Made by a program: the position numbers and the translations under genes. A stretch of DNA of 64,000 bases. Source: Acidobacteriota bacterium (GTDB lineage Bacteria > Acidobacteriota > Terriglobia > Terriglobales > Acidobacteriaceae). Below the pieces are notes generated by a model. It searched no databases, was not told the origin of the DNA, and saw only the letters and a program-made list of their open reading frames with translations. Location: positions 1-64,000 of the forward strand of contig JAKAJO010000076.1 in assembly GCA_021813745.1 (NCBI GenBank), written 5' to 3'. The stretch's first letter is position 1. Each line of letters starts with the position of its first letter. Shown in pieces: positions 8,672-16,820 of this stretch.

Positions 8672-10018
8672 TTAGTCGTAATACTCGAGCCCGAGGTGGG
8701 TGATGAGGTCTGCGCCCATGATGTGGCGCAGGGTGTTCTTGAGCTTCATCGACTGGATGAAGAGATCGTGCTCGGGGTAGAGGCCGGCAGCAGTCTGGGG
8801 TGATTTGAGGTAGAAGCTCAACCACTCCTGCACGCCGATGGAGCGGAGCGATGGCGTGCGCTTGGCGAGGTCAAGGAAGAGGACCAGGTCGAGCGCGATG
8901 GGCGCAGCAAGGATGGAGTCGCGGCAGAGGAAGTCCACCTTGATCTGCATCGGGTAGCCGAGCCATCCGAAGATGTCGATGTTGTCCCAGGCTTCCTTTT
9001 CGTCGCCGCGGGGCGGGTAATAGTTGATGCGGATCTTGTGGTAGAGATCCTTATACAGGTCCGGATAGAGCTCAGGCTGGAAGATGTATTCGAGCGAGCC
9101 GAGCTTGGACTCTTCCTTGGTCTTGAAGGACTGCGGATCGTCGAGGACTTCGCCGTCGCGGTTGCCGAGGATGTTGGTGGAGAACCAACCGCGGACGCCG
9201 AGCATGCGGGCCTTGAAGGCCGGCGCGAGTACAGTCTTCATGAAGGTCTGGCCGGTCTTGAAGTCCTTGCCGCAGATGGGTGCGGCGTTCCGCTTGGAGA
9301 GCTCAATGAGGGCGGGCGCATCGACGGTGAGGTTGGGTGCGCCGTTGGCGAAGGGCACGCCCTCGCTGAGCGCGGCGTAAGCGTAGATCTGGGACGGCGC
9401 AATGCCGATGTCGTTGGAGTCGAGGCCTTTCTCAAACGCCTCGAGCGACTGATGGACGGCGGTGGGTTCGAGGAAGATCTCCGTGGAGCCGGCCCAGATC
9501 ATGACGACGCGATCGACGGTCTTCTTGAAATTGCGGATGTCGTCGATGACCTGATTGGCGAGGTCGCGCTTCGTCTTTCCCTTCTTGACGTGAGTGCCGT
9601 GGAGGCGCTTGACGTAGTACTGATCGAAGACGGCCGGCATGGGCCTGATGGTTTCGAGAAAGGGCTTGAGCTGGGCCAGCGTCTCCTTGTCGAGGACGGC
9701 GGCATGGGCTGCGGCCTCATAAACGTTGTCTTCGAAGATGTCCCAGCCGGTGAAGACGACGTCGTTGAGATTGGCGAGCGGAACAAAGTCCTTGATGAGG
9801 GGCGATGTGTTCTCAGTCCGCTTGCCGAGGCGGATGGTGCCCATCTGCGTGAGGGAGCCAATCGGTTTGGCGAGTCCTCGGCGGACTGCCTCAACGCCAG
9901 CGATCATGGTGGTGGCGACGGCGCCCAGGCCGATGACCATCACACCCAGTTTGCCCTTGGCGGGCTCAATCGGTGCTGCACCAGCGGTCTTTTGGCCGCC
10001 TTGCGCTTCAGTTGACAT
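8672..10018 (-). CDS. ino1: Inositol-3-phosphate synthase
   Basis: 448 residues. The N-terminal Rossmann motif (GVMVIGLGAVATTMIAG) binds NAD, followed by GSLTQMGTIRLGKRTEN, a DIFEDN block and CGKDFKTGQT, and further on NILGNRDGEVL and the KVDFLCRDSILAAPI region; all are conserved in the Bacteroidetes-type myo-inositol-phosphate synthases. The enzyme isomerises glucose-6-phosphate to inositol-3-phosphate. The ATG at 10018 is supported by GGAGA five bases upstream, and a start at 10066 adds unlike residues. It lies between dedA and the RMD1-like gene on the same strand. The likely use is inositol lipids or inositol solutes; no CDP-inositol transferase gene is in view. Confidence 0.9.
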   Translation of the reverse strand: MSTEAQGGQKTAGAAPIEPAKGKLGVMVIGLGAVATTMIAGVEAVRRGLAKPIGSLTQMGTIRLGKRTENTSPLIKDFVPLANLNDVVFTGWDIFEDNVYEAAAHAAVLDKETLAQLKPFLETIRPMPAVFDQYYVKRLHGTHVKKGKTKRDLANQVIDDIRNFKKTVDRVVMIWAGSTEIFLEPTAVHQSLEAFEKGLDSNDIGIAPSQIYAYAALSEGVPFANGAPNLTVDAPALIELSKRNAAPICGKDFKTGQTFMKTVLAPAFKARMLGVRGWFSTNILGNRDGEVLDDPQSFKTKEESKLGSLEYIFQPELYPDLYKDLYHKIRINYYPPRGDEKEAWDNIDIFGWLGYPMQIKVDFLCRDSILAAPIALDLVLFLDLAKRTPSLRSIGVQEWLSFYLKSPQTAAGLYPEHDLFIQSMKLKNTLRHIMGADLITHLGLEYYD

Positions 10019-10100
10019 TGCTTCTCCTAACCTTGATTGAATTGCTGCTGGACTGCGTACAAACAATGATTACGAATGGAGCCAGAAAAACCAGTTTACC

Positions 10101-10131
10101 CCCATGCGGGCGGCTCGCGTCCCGCGATGGG
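10101..10131 (-). terminator. Candidate terminator of the dedA gene
   Basis: Inverted repeat CCCATGCGGG/CCCGCgATGGG (one bulged base) directly after the stop of the minus-strand dedA gene. On that strand the hairpin is followed, about ten bases on, by a run of five T residues. Confidence 0.5.
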
Positions 10132-10770
10132 CTAGGCAGAATCCTCTCTGCCATTGCGATTGACATGGGCCCAGACAAACCAGATGAAACTGGCGACGAG
10201 AGCAACCTCCACGGCGAGATGAAAGCGGTGGAAGGCCTGCTCGAAGCGCGGGTCGGTATGCCACTTCTCGCCGAGCTTCATGCCGATGTAGGCGAGAACG
10301 AAGCACCATGGCCACGAACCCACAAAAGTATAGATGTGGAAGCGGAGCTGGTTCATCTTTGCGATGCCGGCGGGAAAGGCGATGAAGGTGCGAACGACGG
10401 GCAGGAGGCGCGCGAGGAGGACGGTGATGGAGCCGTACTTTTGAAAGAAATACGTCATGCGGACGAGGTCGTGATGGCTCATCAGGACCCACTTGCCGTA
10501 GCGCTCGACGAGCGGACGGCCGCCTTTGGCGCCGATCCAATAAGCGACGACGGAACCGAGATTGCATCCGATGGCGCCTGCGGTGGCGGCCCAGAAGAGG
10601 CGCATGTGGCCGAGATAGATGACGTACCCGGCGAAGGGCATGATGATCTCAGATGGCAGCGGGATGCAGGCCGACTCGATGCCCATCAGGAAGGCGATGC
10701 CGGCATAGCCGCCGAGGTCGATGACACGTGTAATGAACTGGACCAGGACGGCGAGAATGTGTTCGGTCAT
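10132..10770 (-). CDS. DedA family membrane protein
   Basis: 212 residues, a normal DedA length. The conserved blocks are visible: SACIPLPSEIIMPFAGY near residue 35, the glycine-rich GCNLGSVVAYWIG, and RLLPVVRTFIAFPAG with its essential arginine, which form the re-entrant hairpins of the family, followed by hydrophobic helices. DedA proteins are inner-membrane flippases or transporters linked to undecaprenyl-phosphate or phospholipid recycling. The ATG at 10770 matches the usual N-terminus; the ribosome-binding site is weak. It is divergent from hemQ and upstream of ino1 by about 110 bases. Confidence 0.9.
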   Translation of the reverse strand: MTEHILAVLVQFITRVIDLGGYAGIAFLMGIESACIPLPSEIIMPFAGYVIYLGHMRLFWAATAGAIGCNLGSVVAYWIGAKGGRPLVERYGKWVLMSHHDLVRMTYFFQKYGSITVLLARLLPVVRTFIAFPAGIAKMNQLRFHIYTFVGSWPWCFVLAYIGMKLGEKWHTDPRFEQAFHRFHLAVEVALVASFIWFVWAHVNRNGREDSA

Positions 10771-10984
10771 TGGCGTACTCAGTATATAGGCCGGGCACAG
10801 GGCAGAGACAGGCTGGATGCGGCGTTTGCCGAGGGTTTTCTGAACACAGAGTCTTTTGAGGTGGTGCAAGGTCGTTGCTCCCTGATGTCCGTGTCGATTG
10901 AAGAGCAGCGGCTTTGGGATATGGCACCCAGGAATTGCGATAGCATGAGGGTGGTGAAAGCGAGAAACAAACGAGGTGAATCGA

Positions 10985-11815
10985 TTGAGCGAATTTCCGC
11001 CGGTTCCGTTGACACTTGAGGGTGCGAGCACACTGCATCAGTTTTTCCGGTTTGACTGGAAGGCGTGGAAGGCGCTGCCTGCCGCGGAGCGCGGGCGCAT
11101 TGCGGCCGATGCCGCGGCTGCGCTGAAGAAGATGGAGCGCGCGAGCATGGATGGGCCGGTGCAGACGGCGGTCTTCTCGCAACTGGGACACAAGGGCGAT
11201 TTGATTCTGCTGCACTTTCGCGAGTCGATGGAGGCACTGAACCAGGCGGAGCTGGAGCTGGCGCAGAGTTCTTTCTTTGACTTTCTGGAATTGCGGCATT
11301 CGTATGTTTCGGTGGTGGAGCTGGGGCTGTATGAGTCGACGCGGAAGACGTATGAGGCTGCGGAGGCGAAGGGATTTGCCCAACATTCCGCTGAGTGGAA
11401 CGCGGAAGTCGAGGCGAGCCTGCAGCGCGGCGCGGAAGCGATGAAGTCACGGCTGTGGCCGGCGGTGCCGGATACGAAGTATTTGTGTTTTTATCCCATG
11501 GACCGCAAGCGCGGCGAGGAGAAGAACTGGTATTCGGTTCCCTTTGCCGAGCGGCAGCGCATGATGCACCTGCACGGGCTGATCGGGCGGCGGTATGGAG
11601 ATGTGGTGAAGCAGATCATCACGGGCTCGATTGGGATGGACGACTGGGAGTGGGGCGTGGACCTGTTCGCCGAGGACCCGGTGGTCTTCAAGAAGCTGAT
11701 TTACGAGATGCGCTTCGACGAGGTGAGCGCGGTGTATGGCCTGTTTGGGCAGTTCTTCCTGGGGCTGCGGCTGCCGGTGGAGAAGCTGAGCGGGTGGCTG
11801 GAAGGACGGCTGTAG
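10985..11815 (+). CDS. hemQ: Coproheme decarboxylase (HemQ/ChdC, chlorite dismutase family)
   Basis: 276 residues. The C-terminal half carries the HemQ signature: CFYPMDRKR, NWYSVP, MMHLHGLIGRRYG (with the proximal haem histidine), ITGSIGMDDWEWGVDLF and MRFDEVSAVYG. The enzyme decarboxylates coproheme III to protohaem IX with peroxide, the last step of the coproporphyrin-dependent haem pathway. The TTG at 10985 is chosen because GAGGTGA lies just upstream; a GTG at 10976 overlaps that site and has none of its own. It stands alone on the plus strand, a few kilobases from the hemA-hemC-hemD operon. Function is secure, start moderately so. Confidence 0.93.
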   Translation: MSEFPPVPLTLEGASTLHQFFRFDWKAWKALPAAERGRIAADAAAALKKMERASMDGPVQTAVFSQLGHKGDLILLHFRESMEALNQAELELAQSSFFDFLELRHSYVSVVELGLYESTRKTYEAAEAKGFAQHSAEWNAEVEASLQRGAEAMKSRLWPAVPDTKYLCFYPMDRKRGEEKNWYSVPFAERQRMMHLHGLIGRRYGDVVKQIITGSIGMDDWEWGVDLFAEDPVVFKKLIYEMRFDEVSAVYGLFGQFFLGLRLPVEKLSGWLEGRL

Positions 11816-11894
11816 TTCCGGAAGAATCGTTGTTCGTTTCAGGAGCTGAAGGCCTCTGCTCCCTCCGTGGGCTTGCAGATTTACACTCCTAACC

Positions 11895-12593
11895 ATGCCT
11901 GCGAAGAAAACACGTTCAGTGAAAGCTCCGAAGAAGCCTGCGCGCGGCGACCTTGCGCCGGAGCGGGTGGCGGCGATTTTGAAGGGGCTGGATGAGGCGT
12001 ATCCGGAGGCGGAGTGCGCGCTGGATCATCGGTCGCCGTGGGAGCTGCTGGTGGCGACGATTCTTTCGGCGCAGTGCACGGATGCGCGGGTGAACATGGT
12101 GACGCCGGAGCTGTTCCGGCGCTTCCCTACCCCGGCGGCGATGGCCAAGGCGAAGCCTGCGGAGCTGGAGGCGCTGATTCGCTCGACGGGGTTCTTTCGG
12201 AACAAGGCGAAGTCGATTCTGGGCGCAGCAAAAAAGATTACAACCGAGTTTGGCGGCAAGGTTCCGGAGACGCTGGCCGAACTGACGACCGTGCCGGGCG
12301 CGGCGCGGAAGACGGCGAACGTGGTGCTGGGTGTGTGCTTCGGCAAGGCCGAGGGCGTGGTGGTGGATACGCATGTGCTGCGGATTGCGCGGCGGCTGGG
12401 ACTGGCCAAGGGCGACACGCCGCAGAAGGTGGAGCAGGAGCTGATGCAGGTGCTGTCGCAGGACCGGTGGATCGGCTTCAGCCACCAGATCATTCATCAT
12501 GGGCGAGCGGTTTGCTTGGCGCGCAAGCCGAAGTGCAACCAGTGCAATCTGGAGCCGCTGTGCCGCGCGAAGGATAAGACGTGGAGTAGCTGA
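11895..12593 (+). CDS. nth: Endonuclease III (DNA glycosylase/AP lyase)
   Basis: 232 residues, with about 25 extra basic residues at the N-terminus. The helix-hairpin-helix reads TTVPGAARKTANVVL with the catalytic lysine in RKTA (the usual GVG is GAA here), the catalytic aspartate is in VVDTHVLR, and the iron-sulphur ligands follow the C-x6-C-x2-C-x5-C pattern in CLARKPKCNQCNLEPLC. The enzyme removes oxidised pyrimidines and nicks the DNA. It is convergent with hemD; the hairpin repeat at 12599-12637 lies between them. Confidence 0.95.
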   Translation: MPAKKTRSVKAPKKPARGDLAPERVAAILKGLDEAYPEAECALDHRSPWELLVATILSAQCTDARVNMVTPELFRRFPTPAAMAKAKPAELEALIRSTGFFRNKAKSILGAAKKITTEFGGKVPETLAELTTVPGAARKTANVVLGVCFGKAEGVVVDTHVLRIARRLGLAKGDTPQKVEQELMQVLSQDRWIGFSHQIIHHGRAVCLARKPKCNQCNLEPLCRAKDKTWSS

Positions 12594-12598
12594 TGTTC

Positions 12599-12637
12599 GG
12601 CATTCCCAGGTCTCAGAATCGAGACCTGGGGCACCCG
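12599..12637. repeat. REP-like hairpin repeat, copy A (intergenic)
   Basis: A 39-base unit with a 10-bp perfect stem, CCCAGGTCTC/GAGACCTGGG, and a 6-base loop, flanked by GGCATT on the left and GGCACCCG on the right. It lies in the 46-base gap between the convergent nth and hemD genes, where it could end transcription from both sides. A second copy sits inside hemC at 13587-13625 and matches at about 33 of 39 positions, with a paired change inside the stem. Confidence 0.8.
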
Positions 12638-12639
12638 AG

Positions 12640-13416
12640 TTAGTGAGAGAGCAAGCTGACCGCGGCGGCGATGAGGCCGGGGATGTCGTGCGGGGCGGCT
12701 TCGACGGCGGGGGGCCAGTTGTGCTCGCGCAGGGTCTGGCTGGTGATGGGACCGATGGAGATGGCGGGGATTCCTGCAAAGGGAAAGACGAGGCCGGCGG
12801 CGCGGGCGGCGTCGGCGAGGTGAGTGACGCTGGAGGAGCTGGTGAAGGTAGCGGCGTCGATTCCCTGCTCCAATGCGGCGCGGAGCTGCGCGGGCGCGGC
12901 GGCAGGCATGGCGTTGCGATAGGCGTCGGCGACATCGACGGTGGCACCGGCGGCGCGGAGCGCGTCCGGGATGACATCGCGGGCGACGGCGGCGCGGGCG
13001 ATCAGAACGCGCTTGCCGGAGATGTGGGGCGCGAGCGCAGCGGCGAGGCTTTCGCCGACGTAGGCTTCCGGAACGAGTGCGACGTGCAGGTTCACTTTGC
13101 GGGCTTCCTCTGCCGTGGCGGCACCGACGGCGGCCACCTGCGGGAGATGAATTGCGGAGAGTTGGAGGCCGAGCGTGGCGGCGCGATTGGCCACGGCGCG
13201 GACGGCGTTGGTGCTGGTGAGGATGAGCCAGTGGTAACTGGCGAGCTGGCGGAGGGCTTGGTCGAGGGCGTCGTAACTCAAGGGCGGCTGGATTTCAAGA
13301 ACGGGGACTTCGACAGGAATGGCGCCGAGAGCGCGGAGGCCGTCGCTGAGTTTACCGGCCTGCGAGGCGGCGCGAGTGACGAGGATCCGGCGGCCAGCGA
13401 GGGACGGCGCGGTCAC
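12640..13416 (-). CDS. hemD: Uroporphyrinogen-III synthase
   Basis: 258 residues. HemD is poorly conserved, but the plan fits: N-terminal LAGRRILVTRAASQAGKLSDGLRALGA, then LILTSTNAVRAVANR, AAVGAATAEEARK, a middle TFTSSSSVTHLADAA and a C-terminal ISIGPITSQTLREH. It cyclises hydroxymethylbilane with inversion of ring D to uroporphyrinogen III. The GTG start overlaps the hemC stop by four bases (GTGA), so the two are translationally coupled. It is the last gene of the ccsA-hemA-hemC-hemD run. Confidence 0.92.
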   Translation of the reverse strand: MTAPSLAGRRILVTRAASQAGKLSDGLRALGAIPVEVPVLEIQPPLSYDALDQALRQLASYHWLILTSTNAVRAVANRAATLGLQLSAIHLPQVAAVGAATAEEARKVNLHVALVPEAYVGESLAAALAPHISGKRVLIARAAVARDVIPDALRAAGATVDVADAYRNAMPAAAPAQLRAALEQGIDAATFTSSSSVTHLADAARAAGLVFPFAGIPAISIGPITSQTLREHNWPPAVEAAPHDIPGLIAAAVSLLSH

Positions 13417-14393
13417 CGGATGGCTCCGCCATGGGCCGCAAGCAACGGGCCAGCGCCGGCGGCGATGAGCATTTCTGCGGCGAGGCGGCCGAGGGCGGCA
13501 GGGTCGGTGGTGGCCGGAGCGCAGTGATGGATGCGGATGGCGCGGCCGGAATCAGGCGCGGCGACGACGGCGAAGATTTCGACGTTGTCATTCCCCGGTC
13601 TCACCATCGAGACCGGAGGCACCCGGCCCGGTTCTGAGGACCGCGCGGGCACTGGGCGGCAATGGACTCCGATGGGAACCTGGCAGCCGCCGCCTAATGC
13701 AGCAAGCGCGGCGCGTTCGGCGGTGACGGCGAAGCGGGTGGCGGGATCGTTGAGAAAGGCGACGGCGGCGAGGGAGGCCGCATCGTCGTGGCGGGTTTCA
13801 ATGCCGAGCGAGCCCTGACCGGCGGCGGGCGTGAAGTCGGCGGGGTCGAGGCGCTCGCGAATCCACTCGGTCTTTTCCAGGCGGTCGAGGCCGGCCGCGG
13901 CGAGCAGAATGGCGTCCACCTGCCCCTCGGCGAGCTTGCGGAGACGGGTGTCGACGTTGCCGCGGAATTCCACGGCCTCAATGTCGGGACGGAGGGCTTT
14001 CAACTGGGCGCGGCGGCGCTGGCTGCTGGTACCGACGCGGGCGCCCTGCGGCAGTGCGGATAAGTTGGAATAGTTGACTGAAACGAAGACGTCGCGCGAG
14101 TCCACGCGCGGCGGCGTGGCGGCTAGAGCGAAGGGCTCGGGCAGCTCAGTGGGCAGGTCTTTGAGCGAGTGCACGGCGAGATGGACGCGGCCCTCAGCGA
14201 GCGCTTCTTCAATCTCCTTGGTGAACATACCCTTGGAGCCCACTTGCGCGAAGGTAACTTCCTGCAGGCGGTCGCCGGTGGTCTTGATGATCTCAATCTC
14301 CACGTTGTGACCCTGTTCGCGGAGAAGCGCGGCGATGTGGTTGCTTTGCCAGAGAGCGAGTTGCGAGCCACGACTGCCGATACGCAGGTTCAT
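13413..14393 (-). CDS. hemC: Hydroxymethylbilane synthase (porphobilinogen deaminase) with inserted loop
   Basis: 326 residues. It starts MNLRIGSRGSQLALWQSN and carries the family blocks for substrate binding (KDLPTELPEPF, GTSSQRRRAQL) and the cofactor site ALGGGCQVPIG, whose cysteine holds the dipyrromethane. The enzyme joins four porphobilinogens. After CQVPIGVHC there are roughly two dozen extra residues, compared with the E. coli enzyme as I remember it, before the usual beta-strand (NVEIFAVVAAPD). Thirteen of them (RVPPVSMVRPGND, about residues 257-269) are encoded exactly by a copy of the hairpin repeat. The ATG overlaps the hemA stop by four bases. The reading frame is intact, so the enzyme is probably functional. 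Confidence 0.95.
   Translation of the reverse strand: MNLRIGSRGSQLALWQSNHIAALLREQGHNVEIEIIKTTGDRLQEVTFAQVGSKGMFTKEIEEALAEGRVHLAVHSLKDLPTELPEPFALAATPPRVDSRDVFVSVNYSNLSALPQGARVGTSSQRRRAQLKALRPDIEAVEFRGNVDTRLRKLAEGQVDAILLAAAGLDRLEKTEWIRERLDPADFTPAAGQGSLGIETRHDDAASLAAVAFLNDPATRFAVTAERAALAALGGGCQVPIGVHCRPVPARSSEPGRVPPVSMVRPGNDNVEIFAVVAAPDSGRAIRIHHCAPATTDPAALGRLAAEMLIAAGAGPLLAAHGGAIR
13587..13625. repeat. REP-like hairpin repeat, copy B (inside hemC, in frame)
   Basis: A 39-base unit matching the copy at 12599-12637 at about 33 positions. Its stem CCGGTCTC/GAGACCGG differs from copy A by a paired A-to-C and T-to-G change, so the hairpin is kept although the sequence changed. It spans exactly 13 codons of hemC and keeps the frame. 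Confidence 0.75.
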
Positions 14394-15733
14394 TTGCCCC
14401 CCACGGCGCTGGTTTCTCGGGATTGCTGGATCTCGGGTTTCTGCTGGATTTCCGAAGTTGTGGGAGGTTGCGGCTCGGCTGCGGTGGGCAACGACCAGGT
14501 TTCGCAGAGGGCTTCAAGGCGGGTGGAGTCGTTTTCGCGAGCGGCCTGTTTGAGCGCCTGCATGGGTGGATGGAGAAACTTGTTCACGAGGCCGCGCGTG
14601 AGGGCCTCGACTGCTGCGACCTGCTCGGGCGTCAGGGAATCGAGGCGGGCGTGGATGCGGCGGAGCTCTGCCTGGCGGATCTCTTCGGCCTGGCGCTGGA
14701 GCGCGACGATGGCGGGCGCGACGTTGACGGTGCGCTGGCGCTGGTGGAAGCGCTCGACCTCGGCGGCGACGAGAGCTTCCGCGTCGGTGGCCTGGTTTTT
14801 GCGCTCGGCAATGTGGGCCGCGGCAACCTGCTGGAGGTCATCAATGTCGTAGACGAAGAGGCCGTCGAGCTTATTGACCTCGGGATCGACGTCGCGGGGG
14901 ACGGCGATGTCGATGAAAAACATGGGGCGGTTGCGCCGGCGCTGGAGGAATGCGTGGCCGTGCTCGCGGCGGAAGATGGGATGCGGCGCGCCGGTGGAGG
15001 TGATGACGATGTCGGCCTCGCTGGCGGCTTCGTGGAGCTGCTCGAAGGGGATGACGCGGCCTTTGAAGGGCTCGGCGAGGGTCCGCGCGCGCTCCAGGGT
15101 GCGGTTGGTGACGAGGATGGTGCCGGCGCCCTGCTGCACGAGATGGCGTGCGGCGAGTTCGCTCATTTTGCCTGCGCCGACGAGGAAGACAGTACGGCCC
15201 TGGAGCGAGCCGAAGATCTTGCGGGCGAGCTCAACGGCGACTGAGGCGATGGAGACGGAGTTGGAGCCGATTTCGGTTTCGGTACGGACCTTCTTGGCTG
15301 TGGCAAAGGCGCTCTGGAGCAAATGATCGAGCTGGCCACCGACGGTGCCTGCGGAGCGTGCGATGGCGAAGGCTTCCTTGACCTGGCCGAGAATCTGAGG
15401 CTCGCCAACGACCATGGAGTCAAGGCTGGAGGCGACGCGGAAGAGATGGCGGACGGCGTGCTGGTCGCGGTGCTGATAGATGTGCGGCGCGAGTAGACCG
15501 GGGTCAAGGCCAAAATGGCGATGCAGGAAGGTGGTCAGGTCGGTGTCGGCTGACTCCAGCGCTGCGACGATTTCGACGCGGTTGCAGGTGGAGACGATCA
15601 TGCACTCGGTGACGCCGGGCGTTGCGGCAAGGGCGCGGGTGGTCTCGGGCAGATCGTCCCGGGAGATGGCGATGCGCTCGCGGAGCTCGATGGGCGCGGT
15701 CTTGTGGTTGATGCCGATGACGGTGAGGGTCAT
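14390..15733 (-). CDS. hemA: Glutamyl-tRNA reductase
   Basis: 447 residues starting MTLTVIGINHKTAPIELRERI. The catalytic cysteine is in the MIVSTCNRVEIVA block, followed by HLFRVASSLDSMVVGEPQILGQVK and the NADPH-binding GAGKMSELAARHL, then a dimerisation tail. It reduces glutamyl-tRNA to glutamate-1-semialdehyde, the first committed step of C5 haem synthesis. The ATG at 15733 overlaps the end of the upstream ccsA-like gene by four bases (ATGA), and its own stop overlaps the hemC start in the same way. A longer in-frame extension to 15883 runs into the neighbouring gene and is not used. Confidence 0.97.
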   Translation of the reverse strand: MTLTVIGINHKTAPIELRERIAISRDDLPETTRALAATPGVTECMIVSTCNRVEIVAALESADTDLTTFLHRHFGLDPGLLAPHIYQHRDQHAVRHLFRVASSLDSMVVGEPQILGQVKEAFAIARSAGTVGGQLDHLLQSAFATAKKVRTETEIGSNSVSIASVAVELARKIFGSLQGRTVFLVGAGKMSELAARHLVQQGAGTILVTNRTLERARTLAEPFKGRVIPFEQLHEAASEADIVITSTGAPHPIFRREHGHAFLQRRRNRPMFFIDIAVPRDVDPEVNKLDGLFVYDIDDLQQVAAAHIAERKNQATDAEALVAAEVERFHQRQRTVNVAPAIVALQRQAEEIRQAELRRIHARLDSLTPEQVAAVEALTRGLVNKFLHPPMQALKQAARENDSTRLEALCETWSLPTAAEPQPPTTSEIQQKPEIQQSRETSAVGGK

Positions 15734-16566
15734 TGTGCACCGAACCTGTGAACGTGGCTGAAGGCGTTGGCGGCAAAGACAGCGAGCATGACGATGAAGA
15801 CGGCGCCGGAGACATAGGCGGCGCGGCGTCCGCGCAGGCCGGCGGCCTGACGGATGAAGATCAGCAAAACATAGACGAACCACATCAGGAAAGACGCGAT
15901 GATCTTGGGGTCTTCAAAGTAAGCGGCGCCCAAGGATGTCTCCTGCACGAGGACTGAGCCGATGACGAGGCCGACGGTCATGCAGGGAAAACCGAAGAGG
16001 AGTGTGGCGTGAGCGATGCGTTCCAGCGTGTCGAGGGGCGGCAGCCAGTCGAATGCTGTGGAGCCGGAGGCCAGTTGTGCTTTGAGCTTGGATTTGAGGC
16101 GGCGCTCCTGGACGAGGTAAAGGATGGAGGCAAGCAAGCTGAAGCCAAGGGCGGCGTACGCGGCGAGCAGCGCAACGATGTGGGCGACGAGCCAGCTGGT
16201 GCGGACGCCCTCGGACGGGAAGGTATAGCGAACGAGGCCGAGAGCCGGGACGAAGACGAGGAAAAAGGTGATGGGCAGGGCGAAGATGCCAAGGGAGATG
16301 GCGTCATAGAGCCACCAGACGAGCAGGAAGAGCGAAGCGACGACGAAGCCGAGGAGCGATTCCGCTTCGCGGACTCCAACGGGGAGCCAGCTGTGGCCCT
16401 GCACGAGCATTTCGACCACGGAGACAAAGTGGAAGAAGTAGGCCATGCCGGCGAGGTGAACACAGCTCTTGCGCCAGCGTTCGAGTTTGAAGAGCACGGC
16501 GGGGAAGACGGCAATGCTTGCCGTTGCGTACAGCACTGCCGCGACTCTTAACCAGAGAAGGTGCAT
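15730..16566 (-). CDS. CcsA/HemX-like cytochrome c assembly membrane protein
   Basis: 278 residues, almost entirely hydrophobic, with about eight transmembrane helices. The conserved region RTSWLVAHIVALLAAYAALGFS with its histidine, and a YLVQERRLK block, match the CcsA/CcmC/HemX family (cytochrome c biogenesis, haem handling). As the first gene of the hemA-hemC-hemD operon it occupies the place held by hemX in many bacteria, where the product is thought to tune GluTR levels or move haem. CcsA and HemX cannot be separated with certainty; the absence of a neighbouring ResB-like gene favours HemX. Confidence 0.85.
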   Translation of the reverse strand: MHLLWLRVAAVLYATASIAVFPAVLFKLERWRKSCVHLAGMAYFFHFVSVVEMLVQGHSWLPVGVREAESLLGFVVASLFLLVWWLYDAISLGIFALPITFFLVFVPALGLVRYTFPSEGVRTSWLVAHIVALLAAYAALGFSLLASILYLVQERRLKSKLKAQLASGSTAFDWLPPLDTLERIAHATLLFGFPCMTVGLVIGSVLVQETSLGAAYFEDPKIIASFLMWFVYVLLIFIRQAAGLRGRRAAYVSGAVFIVMLAVFAANAFSHVHRFGAQ

Positions 16567-16578
16567 CTCGAGTTCAAT

Positions 16579-16592
16579 CTTAAGGCCTTAAG
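16579..16592. promoter_or_regulatory. 14-bp perfect palindrome before the haem operon
   Basis: CTTAAGGCCTTAAG, a perfect DNA palindrome 13 bases upstream of the ccsA-like ATG. Being next to the ribosome-binding region, it could act as an operator or fold in the leader RNA. Its function is unknown. Confidence 0.4.
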
Positions 16593-16603
16593 GGGTCATG
16601 ACG

Positions 16604-16619
16604 TGTGACGTAAATCACC
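16604..16619. promoter_or_regulatory. CRP/FNR-type binding-site candidate
   Basis: TGTGA-N6-TCACC, close to the CRP consensus TGTGA-N6-TCACA, about 40 bases upstream of the ccsA-like start codon. It lies between the haem operon and the divergent SGNH esterase gene (start at 16821). A Crp/Fnr-family regulator of haem synthesis would make biological sense but is inferred from one site. Confidence 0.45.
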
Positions 16620-16633
16620 AAGAGAAGGGTTTT

Positions 16634-16651
16634 GTCTCAGAAATCTGAGAC
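16634..16651. promoter_or_regulatory. Short palindrome in the divergent intergenic region
   Basis: GTCTCAGAAATCTGAGAC: two 8-base half-sites around an AA centre. It partly resembles the loop region of the hairpin repeat (GTCTCAGAATCGAGAC) but lacks its flanks. It could be an operator shared by the haem operon and the SGNH gene. Confidence 0.35.
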
Positions 16652-16820
16652 GGGGGAACGACTTACGATGGGGCCGCTGTTGGACATGGGTGCCGGAGGC
16701 TGGTTTGCCCAGGCAGTATGAGCGCAGCGATTGTGCTGGCGCTCCGTTGGGCAGTCTCGACTATGCTGGTACGGGCCGGAAACCCGAGCCAGAATGCTTC
16801 CCATGGAGGAGAACAGGATC

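Noticed and set aside
9038-10015. A 325-codon plus-strand frame inside ino1
   Set aside because: Antisense of the inositol-phosphate synthase; no recognisable domain.
11916-12977. A 353-codon minus-strand frame opposite nth
   Set aside because: Runs over two well-supported genes and lacks motifs.
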